Positions 8,045 to 13,514 of a stretch of 20,178 bases of DNA are shown in pieces. This DNA is from a virus. Location: positions 1 through 20,178 of IMG/VR virus record IMGVR_UViG_3300001041_000071. One strand, 5' to 3'. The notes beneath the pieces were generated by a model, which saw only the letters and a program-made list of their open reading frames with translations, had not been told where the DNA came from and made no database searches. The position numbers and the translations under genes were made by a program. Numbering within the stretch: position 1 is the stretch's first letter; every line of letters starts with the position of its first letter.

Positions 8045-8914
8045 TTAAACCTCATACCCCTTCACCACAATAAAGCAATCCAAGGCTCCTGAAGTTGTAA
8101 CCTTCAAGACATTATCCGCAGTCGCAGAGACATCCGGGGAATTCGCACTTTCCACCACTAATCCATTAACCCCAAGCTTGTACTCGCGTATAATTGTGGA
8201 ATCATCCAAAAGTGTGATCGTTCCTGCCGTTGCCGTACTCGCGACAATATCTGTTATGGCAAATTTCTTACCACTAGCCGGAGTCCATAGGGCTGCGGCG
8301 GTTTGTTGTGCTGTATAATCTCCTGTTTTACGAAGATTTGTCAAACTTGTTCCGGTGCCTTGTAGCTGTGCCATTATTCCTTTTAGATTGGCATTTACCG
8401 AACTTGATGCCGTGGGGTCGATATTTTTTGCATCAGCCTTTACTCCCAAGGTCGCAATATCCCCATCTGCCACCATGACGGGATCGATGTTAACACCCTT
8501 GGTATAATGAATCATAATAAAACTTGTTTGAGGCGTAGCACCATTTACATATCTGCATCTTGAATAACGTCTGCTTAATTTTGTCCAAGCTAATATATTT
8601 GAGACTCCTGCCGAAACTACCGCAGACGATGTCGTTGTCCAGTTTGTTCCATTGTGGCTCTCTTCTAAATAAAGGTTTCCGCTTTGATCAGCTAATACCC
8701 AAATACGCGTGTAACCGTCAGGGATAGTTTGTTCTGGTCTATCCACAACAGGCGAAGTATACGTTGCATTAGCTCCAAGCAAATCTCCTGTTCCTATAGT
8801 AGTATCCACTAATACCATAGGGATATTGCCGGAAGCCGGATAGACCGGAACGGAATTATTGGCATCAGCTACCAATTTTACTTCATGCCCTTGTGCATCA
8901 CTTAGTCGTGGCAT
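8045..8914 (-). CDS. Structural protein with beta-sandwich domain, 289 aa
   Basis: The ATG at 8914 lies inside the end of the upstream gene (17-nt overlap, different frame) and has its own GGGGG site 7 nt before it. The protein starts MPRLSDAQGHEVKLVADANN. The middle, about residues 65-140, is a predicted beta-sandwich with LYLEESHNGTNWTTTSS; a linker of Gln/Thr/Asn follows, then a C-terminal beta domain (PASGKKFAITDIVASTATAG to FIVVKGYEV) typical of surface appendages on phage virions. It has no signal peptide or transmembrane segment. Position between capsid and adaptor genes points to a head fibre, collar or decoration protein; I cannot choose between these. Confidence 0.7.
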   Translation of the reverse strand: MPRLSDAQGHEVKLVADANNSVPVYPASGNIPMVLVDTTIGTGDLLGANATYTSPVVDRPEQTIPDGYTRIWVLADQSGNLYLEESHNGTNWTTTSSAVVSAGVSNILAWTKLSRRYSRCRYVNGATPQTSFIMIHYTKGVNIDPVMVADGDIATLGVKADAKNIDPTASSSVNANLKGIMAQLQGTGTSLTNLRKTGDYTAQQTAAALWTPASGKKFAITDIVASTATAGTITLLDDSTIIREYKLGVNGLVVESANSPDVSATADNVLKVTTSGALDCFIVVKGYEV

Positions 8915-9158
8915 TTGTTTTCCCCCTTTTGGCTATTTGTTTAGGTTTTACTGTATTAACTTCTTTCTGCACTAAGCCCTTCGCGATTGGGCTTAGGACT
9001 GCGAGAAGTTGAGATAACCAGTCGTTTGAAGTGTTGTTATTTTCGACCACGTTTGAAACGAGGACGGATAATAGCTCATTGGTTTTTCTTGCTTCTTTGC
9101 GAATGTCGTAGAGTAGTTGGCGTTCTGTTGTTGAGGTATCAATTTGAGATTCTTGCAT
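8898..9158 (-). CDS. Small coiled, basic-tailed protein of unknown function, 86 aa
   Basis: The ATG at 9158 is preceded by AAGGATGTGA. The N-terminus (QLLYDIRKEARKTNELLSVLV) has a heptad-like helical pattern. A hydrophobic amphipathic helix follows (WLSQLLAVLSPIAKGLV), then a strongly basic end (KPKQIAKRGK). Its last codons are overlapped by the start of the 289-aa gene, so the two are coupled. It is the first gene after the strong terminator at 9171-9199. The helix is too interrupted to be a clear membrane span, so a holin call is not justified. It may be a small assembly or virion protein. Confidence 0.65.
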   Translation of the reverse strand: MQESQIDTSTTERQLLYDIRKEARKTNELLSVLVSNVVENNNTSNDWLSQLLAVLSPIAKGLVQKEVNTVKPKQIAKRGKTNATTK

Positions 9159-9170
9159 AAGTTCACATCC

Positions 9171-9199
9171 TTAAAAAGAAGAGGGCGATTAAGCCCTCT
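9171..9199 (-). terminator. Strong intrinsic terminator after the 155-aa structural gene
   Basis: On the minus strand, AGAGGGC-TTAATC-GCCCTCT is a perfect 7-bp GC-rich stem followed by TCTTTTT. It overlaps the TAG stop of the gene ending at 9198, leaving no spacer. Confidence 0.85.
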
Positions 9200-9665
9200 A
9201 TAGTGCTGTGTAATATATTTCGTAAGTGCCGACAAGCCCTGCGGTTGCCCCGCCAGCGACCATTGAACCTGTCACCCATTTACCAGATGCCAATCGTTTG
9301 AATGGTTTTCCGTTTGTTCCTGCACTTTCATCGTTGGTGAATATTCCCGTTGCCGCTGCGATGTCTTTACCGTCGATTAGGGTATCACTAGAGGTTGTTG
9401 CGTTGGTGGCAGTAGTACCAACATCAATGGAACATGCTCCGGTAGTTTTTGTGGTTACATTTAGGACTACATGAGTTACCAGGATTGCTCCTGCTTCTGG
9501 ATTTGCCCATGCGAATATTCCTCCGCCTGTATCGACAGCCGCTAATGCTCCGGTAACTTTCTTCATGGAACGATTGAGTTCTGCGGCGGTTGCTGTTATT
9601 ACTACGCCTCCCATAGAAAAAGAATCTGCATCTACGATGGTAAAATTACTAACTCCTTCGGGCAT
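9198..9665 (-). CDS. Putative capsid decoration/structural protein, 155 aa
   Basis: The frame opens at GTG 9674, but that GTG is part of the ribosome site AAAGGAGTG; the ATG at 9665, 8 nt after AAGGAG, is the likely start (MPEGVSNFTIVDADSFSMGG). The protein is beta-rich and Ala/Thr/Gly-rich with no charged helices: ATAAELNRSMKKV in the N-terminal part, then GACSIDVGTTATNATTSSDTL, and a Gly-rich end (GSMVAGGATAGLVGTYEIYYT). This looks like a small jelly-roll decoration or head-fibre-type protein. It is encoded immediately after the capsid gene and bounded by terminators on both sides, consistent with high expression. The family is not identified with certainty. Confidence 0.7.
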   Translation of the reverse strand: MPEGVSNFTIVDADSFSMGGVVITATAAELNRSMKKVTGALAAVDTGGGIFAWANPEAGAILVTHVVLNVTTKTTGACSIDVGTTATNATTSSDTLIDGKDIAAATGIFTNDESAGTNGKPFKRLASGKWVTGSMVAGGATAGLVGTYEIYYTAL

Positions 9666-9679
9666 GTTATTCACTCCTT

Positions 9680-9715
9680 TTAAAAATAAAGTAAGGCGAG
9701 TATTTCTACCCGCCT
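9680..9715 (-). terminator. Terminator after the major capsid gene
   Basis: On the minus strand, AGGCGGGTA-GAAA-TACTCGCCT forms a 9-bp stem with one G-U pair and a GAAA tetraloop, followed by TACTTTATTTTT. It begins 6 nt after the capsid stop codon. Confidence 0.75.
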
Positions 9716-9720
9716 GTTAA

Positions 9721-10722
9721 TTAAAGTGCTGTTGCCCCTGCAAGACCAGGTGCGCCACAAAGGATTGTTCTAAAATTGTTGATACCTGCTGAGTACCTGC
9801 TTCTTCCGGCGAACACGTTGGAATCGTCATTGTCATTAATGTACGACTTTGTAGTGAGAGGAATGCGATCCAACCAAATCAGTGCTTGATACGCTTCGTT
9901 GAATGCAGAATCCATGATGAACCATGTATCAAGGCCGCTAGTTGTTCCCGCAAACGCTGTGAGGTAAGGCGATATTACGACATTCCAGCGAGATGCGTTA
10001 ATATTAATTCCATTATTTGCCGTTGTTGGGTTTAATTCGGATCCGATGGCCTCGAATACCAATTTCTTGATAGATGCCTTGTCGGGGATAATGATAGTGT
10101 CGGGAGTCACCGAGAGTATGTGGCCATCATCGTCAGTTAGATAATGCGCTTTTTCCTCAAGGTAGTTCAAGTTGTCGTAGGAGAACGGCGCATTGTAGAG
10201 GTTAGACTGTACGCCAGTTCCGCCAGTAATGGAAGGATGGTCAACCGCAAACATTGCCTTGCCGTCAGCACCAGAGATGTCAAAGTTTTTGCCCATGAAA
10301 TTCATTGTGGTAGCATTTCCCTTATTAATAATGCCAGCCGCAAAAAGTTCCTTTGTCCGATTGTAGGACAACATGAAGGCAGAAGCACGAGACTTAACCT
10401 TACCGAACTTGGCATCCTCAACCATCTCTTGGGTCACGGAGAATTGGTTCTTCCAAGTTTCAGGCTCAATGGTCTTACTGTATCCTTCTTGGAAAGTAGA
10501 TTCAGGATATTTCCCATTTTCCCCCACAGGACTGAAATTCCCGAGACTTGTCTCAATGGTATACTTATTGGCAAAATCCTTCGTCTCATCCATATAAAAA
10601 ACCTTGTTAATAATGGACATCTTTTGGAAGGCTTCCTCTTGCTGTTCTAGCATCATCTTAATAGGCTCTTGACTCTTACCGAAAATAGAATCATTTACTC
10701 CACTTGCTTTACTAAAAATCAT
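9721..10722 (-). CDS. Major capsid protein (HK97-fold type), 333 aa
   Basis: The frame is open from GTG 10731, but that codon is within the site AAGGAGTGA; the ATG at 10722, 8 nt downstream, is the better start (MIFSKASGVNDSIF). Features typical of a phage major capsid protein are visible: a short N-terminal arm; KYTIETSLGNFSPVGENGKY with an E-loop-like segment; QFSVTQEMVEDAKF followed by a long helix (spine-helix-like); a central domain with VDHPSITGGTGVQSNLY; and a C-terminal hydrophobic domain with WNVVISPYL and TWFIMDSA. There is no protease gene beside it, so assembly is probably scaffold-driven as in P22. Terminator hairpins lie on both sides of the gene. Confidence 0.88.
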   Translation of the reverse strand: MIFSKASGVNDSIFGKSQEPIKMMLEQQEEAFQKMSIINKVFYMDETKDFANKYTIETSLGNFSPVGENGKYPESTFQEGYSKTIEPETWKNQFSVTQEMVEDAKFGKVKSRASAFMLSYNRTKELFAAGIINKGNATTMNFMGKNFDISGADGKAMFAVDHPSITGGTGVQSNLYNAPFSYDNLNYLEEKAHYLTDDDGHILSVTPDTIIIPDKASIKKLVFEAIGSELNPTTANNGININASRWNVVISPYLTAFAGTTSGLDTWFIMDSAFNEAYQALIWLDRIPLTTKSYINDNDDSNVFAGRSRYSAGINNFRTILCGAPGLAGATAL

Positions 10723-10745
10723 TTTCTTCACTCCTTAAAATTTCA

Positions 10746-10776
10746 TACAAAAAGGACCTCCATATCGAAGGTCCTT
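10746..10776 (-). terminator. Terminator-like hairpin just before the capsid gene
   Basis: On the minus strand, AAGGACCT-TCGATATGG-AGGTCCTT is a perfect 8-bp stem followed by TTTGTATG. It lies about 24 nt upstream of the capsid start, with no room for a complete promoter between them, so it must be read through, processed or serve as an mRNA 5'-end stabiliser. Confidence 0.7.
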
Positions 10777-10808
10777 ACTAGGTCATGCTATTGAATTACT
10801 AAATCAAC

Positions 10809-11210
10809 TTATCTGCGGAAATAACCCTTCACATTGGAAGTGGTTGTTGCCCCATCAGTCGCACTAATCTCAAATACTCCGCTAGAACTCGTTGCTGTAC
10901 AAAGCAACCCATCAGTATGCAATGTAACCTTAGTCCCGATCACGGTAGTCGCCACAGTCGCCATACTCTTTGTGGAAAATTCTAGCAACTCAGTAACCCG
11001 AATAACGGGTAAATCTGTAACGGAAGTTGCCTCAGCAGTACGGTCGCACATTGCAATAAACTCCGGCACTCCGGTAGCCGCACACTTTGTCAATCTTCCA
11101 GACGTTTGCGACAACGCTTCACCAAGGGTTGCTCCCTCATTATCAGTTAAGAGGAAATACTCAAAAGGTGCTTGTGTGCCATTAAGTCCACCTACTACTT
11201 TAAAAGCCAT
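10809..11210 (-). CDS. Putative head decoration protein, 133 aa
   Basis: The ATG at 11210 follows AAGGAG at 10 nt. The protein starts MAFKVVGGLNGTQAPFEYFL and is beta-rich with many Thr/Val/Ser; a recognisable stretch is TLGEALSQTSGRLTKCAATG, followed by PEFIAMCDRT. Small proteins of this form encoded between scaffold and major capsid genes are usually capsid decoration or stabilisation proteins (DUF2190-like or similar), which is the most likely role here. It has two Cys in the central region and no signal peptide. It lies 14 nt after the scaffold stop, in the same operon. The family assignment is by pattern and position, not by a confirmed domain. Confidence 0.65.
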   Translation of the reverse strand: MAFKVVGGLNGTQAPFEYFLLTDNEGATLGEALSQTSGRLTKCAATGVPEFIAMCDRTAEATSVTDLPVIRVTELLEFSTKSMATVATTVIGTKVTLHTDGLLCTATSSSGVFEISATDGATTTSNVKGYFRR

Positions 11211-11224
11211 CTAAATCCATCTCC

Positions 11225-12121
11225 TTAATTTTTACTAGCCTTATAATGCTTCTTGTACTCATCCATGCTCTTACCCGGATTAAACTTCTTGTACATCTCC
11301 ATGACATCATCGGGAATCCTCACCGTATCCCCTTCGACTCCCTTGCCATTGCCCCTCACATGATCCTTCGACTGAATGTTGTTCAGGGTAGCTTGTTTAG
11401 CCGCCTCAACCCTCCTCGTCTCGATGTTCTTCCTCTCGACAACAAGATAGGCCTCGTTCAGCGTTAACCCTGTACTTCCATTCTTCCACTTCCTCCAAAC
11501 ATCCGGCGGGACATCAGCTACACCCTTGATCTCCGGATACTCCTTCGTCAGCTCATCAAACGAACTAACGAGAAAACTATCTTCCTGTGCCCGGATTGCA
11601 GCTTGCTTAAACTCCCTTGCCGCCTGAAGATCAGGATGCTCATCTACGAGCTTCTTTACCATGTCCGGGTCAATGCCCTTAGCGGCGTATTCCTCGCGCC
11701 TTAGAGCTTCTTCAAATTGCGCTACGTTGTGAATACCATGCGACTGACCATATTTCTCAGCCACATCAGCATCGGAGAAAACACCATACTGCCCGAACTT
11801 GCGGGCTATTTGTGCGTCCCTTTGACGTTGTGCCTCAACTTCTATTGCTCGACGTTCTGCCGCTTCTGCCTTACGTCTAAGGTCTGCGAATGCGGCATTC
11901 TGTTCAGGCGATTGCTTTTGTTTAACATCTACTTCATTCGCATTATCGGTTGCTCCTTCACCTTGGTTTGATTCAAGCTCTGTGGAGTCTATTGATATAT
12001 CGGATGAGTTATCCGTTGATTCTATTGACTCGGTTGATTCTTGGGGAGATGCGATTCCCCCGCCTCCAGCATCAATCTCATCCATAAACGGATGCAAATT
12101 ACAATTAAAAAAGTTAAACAT
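11225..12121 (-). CDS. Scaffolding protein, 298 aa
   Basis: The ATG at 12121 follows GCGGAGG with 7 nt spacing. The N-terminus, MFNFFNCNLHPFMDE, is like the short hydrophobic-acidic starts common in phage scaffolds, followed by a highly acidic, Ser/Thr/Asn-rich disordered stretch (residues ~25-75), a strongly charged helix (AAFADLRRKAEAAERRAIEV and on, residues ~78-110) and a helical C-terminal half ending in a basic segment (YKKHYKASKN) of the sort that contacts the capsid lining. Length, charge and position between portal and capsid genes are those of a scaffold. Its leader (12137-12156) is nearly identical to the leader of the upstream HNH-AP2 gene. Confidence 0.85.
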   Translation of the reverse strand: MFNFFNCNLHPFMDEIDAGGGGIASPQESTESIESTDNSSDISIDSTELESNQGEGATDNANEVDVKQKQSPEQNAAFADLRRKAEAAERRAIEVEAQRQRDAQIARKFGQYGVFSDADVAEKYGQSHGIHNVAQFEEALRREEYAAKGIDPDMVKKLVDEHPDLQAAREFKQAAIRAQEDSFLVSSFDELTKEYPEIKGVADVPPDVWRKWKNGSTGLTLNEAYLVVERKNIETRRVEAAKQATLNNIQSKDHVRGNGKGVEGDTVRIPDDVMEMYKKFNPGKSMDEYKKHYKASKN

Positions 12122-12136
12122 TCTAATACCTCCGCA

Positions 12137-12156
12137 TTTTTACGCTATGCAAGCGA
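12137..12156 (-). repeat. Leader repeat copy 1 (before scaffold gene)
   Basis: Minus-strand TCGCTTGCATAGCGTAAAAA lies directly before the scaffold ribosome site. It matches 18 of 20 bases of copy 2 at 12719-12738. CGCT and AGCG can pair as a small 4-bp stem with a 5-nt loop. Confidence 0.75.
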
Positions 12157-12186
12157 AATACGCCATTAGGCGGCGAACCCGTGATA

Positions 12187-12705
12187 TTACATTCCCATTG
12201 CATCTTGGCTGAATGGCATATTTTCCTTCCTAACTTGAATGGAGAAATGTTCTGCATCCCTGAATACCTTAAAACGCTTATTAAATCTCTTTTCTCCAAC
12301 CCTGATGTCAACTCGCCAACCTTTTTCATCCTTGTCATAATAAACACCATTAATGCCCGTCTTTGAATTCTTACTCAGCTTTCGATTCTGCCCATTCTCG
12401 GCTATTGTCGCCAGCCTAATATTGCATCTCCTATTATCCAATGTGTCGCGACTTTTATGGTCCACGACATGGCCTTGGGGAGCATTAAGTAGGAGTCTCG
12501 ACAAGGAACGGCTAACTCGCTGAATATTCATAACCACATAATAATCTCCATTGTGGCGACTATCACAACCAGCAAACCATGTGCCACTTAAGGAGTTCGC
12601 CAACGGCAGGTCTACAGTGTCTATTGTTGTTTCAAGGATTTTGCCATTTTTGCATTGAAGGAAGACTACTGTAATATCACCGCGAATTTCATACTTATTT
12701 TTCAT
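12187..12705 (-). CDS. HNH-AP2 homing endonuclease, 172 aa
   Basis: The ATG at 12705 follows GGGAGG at 7 nt. The N-terminal ~70 residues are beta-rich. Residues ~79-97 carry the HNH core (HVVDHKSRDTLDNRRCNIRL, with D82-H83, N91 and N95), followed by the usual NGQNRK segment. Residues ~115-150 match the AP2 DNA-binding domain (TGINGVYYDKDEKGWRVDI then FNKRFKVF). This HNH + AP2 order is typical of free-standing phage homing endonucleases. It would cut a related phage genome lacking the insertion and copy itself in. It is inserted between the Lys-rich small genes and the scaffold gene; a near-identical leader lies on both sides. The C-terminal ~20 residues are unremarkable. Confidence 0.88.
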   Translation of the reverse strand: MKNKYEIRGDITVVFLQCKNGKILETTIDTVDLPLANSLSGTWFAGCDSRHNGDYYVVMNIQRVSRSLSRLLLNAPQGHVVDHKSRDTLDNRRCNIRLATIAENGQNRKLSKNSKTGINGVYYDKDEKGWRVDIRVGEKRFNKRFKVFRDAEHFSIQVRKENMPFSQDAMGM

Positions 12706-12718
12706 TATTTACCTCCCG

Positions 12719-12738
12719 TTTTTACGCTACTCAAGCGA
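12719..12738 (-). repeat. Leader repeat copy 2 (before HNH-AP2 gene)
   Basis: Minus-strand TCGCTTGAGTAGCGTAAAAA lies directly before the HNH-AP2 ribosome site, in the same relation to the start codon as copy 1 is to the scaffold gene. A weaker echo (CTCGCTTGAAAGG) precedes the 41-aa gene at 12977-12989. Confidence 0.75.
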
Positions 12739-12777
12739 TTCGCACCGTCTTTTCCGATGAGTCAGCCACTACTAGGC

Positions 12778-12815
12778 AAAAGAAAAGGTATACCTATGGT
12801 AATTAGGTATACCTT
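12778..12815 (-). terminator. Strong intrinsic terminator upstream of the HNH-AP2 gene
   Basis: On the minus strand, AAGGTATACCTA-ATTACCA-TAGGTATACCTT is a perfect 12-bp stem with a 7-nt loop, followed by TTCTTTT. It closes the transcript of the small Lys-rich genes and separates it from the HNH-AP2 gene. Confidence 0.8.
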
Positions 12816-12829
12816 GGTAAACGTTTACC
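12816..12829. repeat. 14-bp perfect palindrome GGTAAACGTTTACC
   Basis: This palindrome abuts the terminator stem and is followed by a further GTAAAC copy (12835-12840), so alternative pairings are possible. It may be an extension of the terminator structure or a binding site for a dimeric regulator; nothing else in the window distinguishes these. Confidence 0.5.
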
Positions 12830-12840
12830 TTTTAGTAAAC

Positions 12841-12966
12841 TTACTTACCAGAACCCGAACGAAGGTCTTTGCCGGTTGACTTCTTAGGCGCAGCATTCTT
12901 TTTGTCCATGTTGGTTGCCTTGATGTACCCTGCGCTGTTTTGGGGGATTTTCATTTTGTCTTTCAT
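12841..12966 (-). CDS. Small basic protein, 41 aa
   Basis: The ATG at 12966 is about 5-7 nt after AAAGGTGGTGA and opens 41 codons (MKDKMKIPQNSAGYIKATNM and on, ending SGSGK) to TAA at 12841. An ATG two codons earlier (12972) overlaps the ribosome site and is less likely. The protein is Lys-rich, without hydrophobic segments. It lies between the portal and scaffold genes, in a cluster with the 58-aa Lys-rich protein. Function unknown; short basic proteins in this location may bind DNA or the inner head, but there is no direct evidence. Confidence 0.65.
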   Translation of the reverse strand: MKDKMKIPQNSAGYIKATNMDKKNAAPKKSTGKDLRSGSGK

Positions 12967-13015
12967 TGCCATCACCACCTTTCAAGCGAGGTAATGTCGC
13001 CGCTTTAGACGACTG

Positions 13016-13041
13016 CATAAAAATAAGAACCTTATCGGTTC
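13016..13041 (-). terminator. Terminator-like hairpin between the two Lys-rich small genes
   Basis: On the minus strand, GAACC-GATAA-GGTTC forms a 5-bp stem followed by TTATTTTTAT. A second hairpin (CGTGGT paired with ACCACG, 13059-13081) stands just upstream, after the stop of the 58-aa gene. The short stem makes this a weak terminator. Confidence 0.5.
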
Positions 13042-13087
13042 GTCAGTTGGCGTTTATTCGTGGTCATTTGAAACTACCACGGACTAT

Positions 13088-13264
13088 TTAGCATGGTTTC
13101 TTACCCATACCACCCTTTTTGCCAGACTTTGGTGCAGATTTTTTAGCCATTTTATCAACTCCTTTCATCGGCATCATTCCTTTGGGTCCGATACCAGGCA
13201 TGGCCTTGGCTAACATAATGTCGATCTTAACGGTTGGCTTTTTCTTTGCGTCTTTTTTAGGCAT
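13088..13264 (-). CDS. Small Lys/Met/Gly-rich protein, 58 aa
   Basis: The ATG at 13264 follows AGGAGG at about 9 nt; the frame ends with TAA at 13088. The protein is extremely basic (MPKKDAKKKPTVKIDIMLAK at the start; KKSAPKSGKKGGMGKK at the end) with a central MPGIGPKGMMPMKG stretch. Inside the gene, AAAGGAG stands 8 nt before an in-frame ATG (residue 39), so a 20-residue C-terminal product may also be made. No domain is recognisable. Its place between portal and scaffold suggests a minor head or DNA-binding component; this is inference. Confidence 0.65.
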   Translation of the reverse strand: MPKKDAKKKPTVKIDIMLAKAMPGIGPKGMMPMKGVDKMAKKSAPKSGKKGGMGKKPC

Positions 13265-13277
13265 TATTGTTGACCTC

Positions 13278-13514
13278 CTATGATTTCAATTTGACCAACT
13301 CTTTAATAATTCGTTCAGGTTCAATATGATTGAAGATATATAGAAGTTCTTCCCCGAACTCGTTCCTTATGCTGGTAAGCAAATCTTCCGATTTATTAAA
13401 ATTCACCGTATCTCCATTAGGTAATACTAGGTCAATCCTTTCCTTCATTAGCCTAGCCAAAAGAAAACACTCAGTATCCGTGTACCGTTGAGTCCTTTTC
13501 TTGTATTCATGCAC
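13278..13514 (-). CDS. Small protein coupled to the portal gene, ~78 aa
   Basis: The frame is open from GTG 13526 and overlaps the end of the portal gene in another frame. I choose GTG at 13514, which stands about 6 nt after AGGGTGGTG; GTG at 13526 or 13523 would add four or three residues. The protein (MHEYKKRTQRYTDTECFLLA at the start) is mixed helical, with RLMKERIDLVLPNGDTVNF as a probable beta-turn unit and a helical C-terminus (IEPERIIKELVKLKS). It has no Cys motif or membrane segment. Overlap with the portal gene implies coupled translation. I do not recognise the family. Confidence 0.65.
   Translation of the reverse strand: MHEYKKRTQRYTDTECFLLARLMKERIDLVLPNGDTVNFNKSEDLLTSIRNEFGEELLYIFNHIEPERIIKELVKLKS

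Noticed and set aside
8898-9158. Holin call for the 86-aa protein
   Set aside because: The hydrophobic helix is short and interrupted by polar residues, there is no lysis gene nearby, and the position is within the structural operon.
8993-9235. 80-aa minus-strand frame across the terminator at 9171-9199
   Set aside because: It runs through a strong terminator and two supported genes in a different frame.
12123-12350. 75-aa minus-strand frame overlapping the HNH-AP2 gene
   Set aside because: It is in another frame inside a clear HNH-AP2 gene; its start has no ribosome site and the protein has no recognisable feature.
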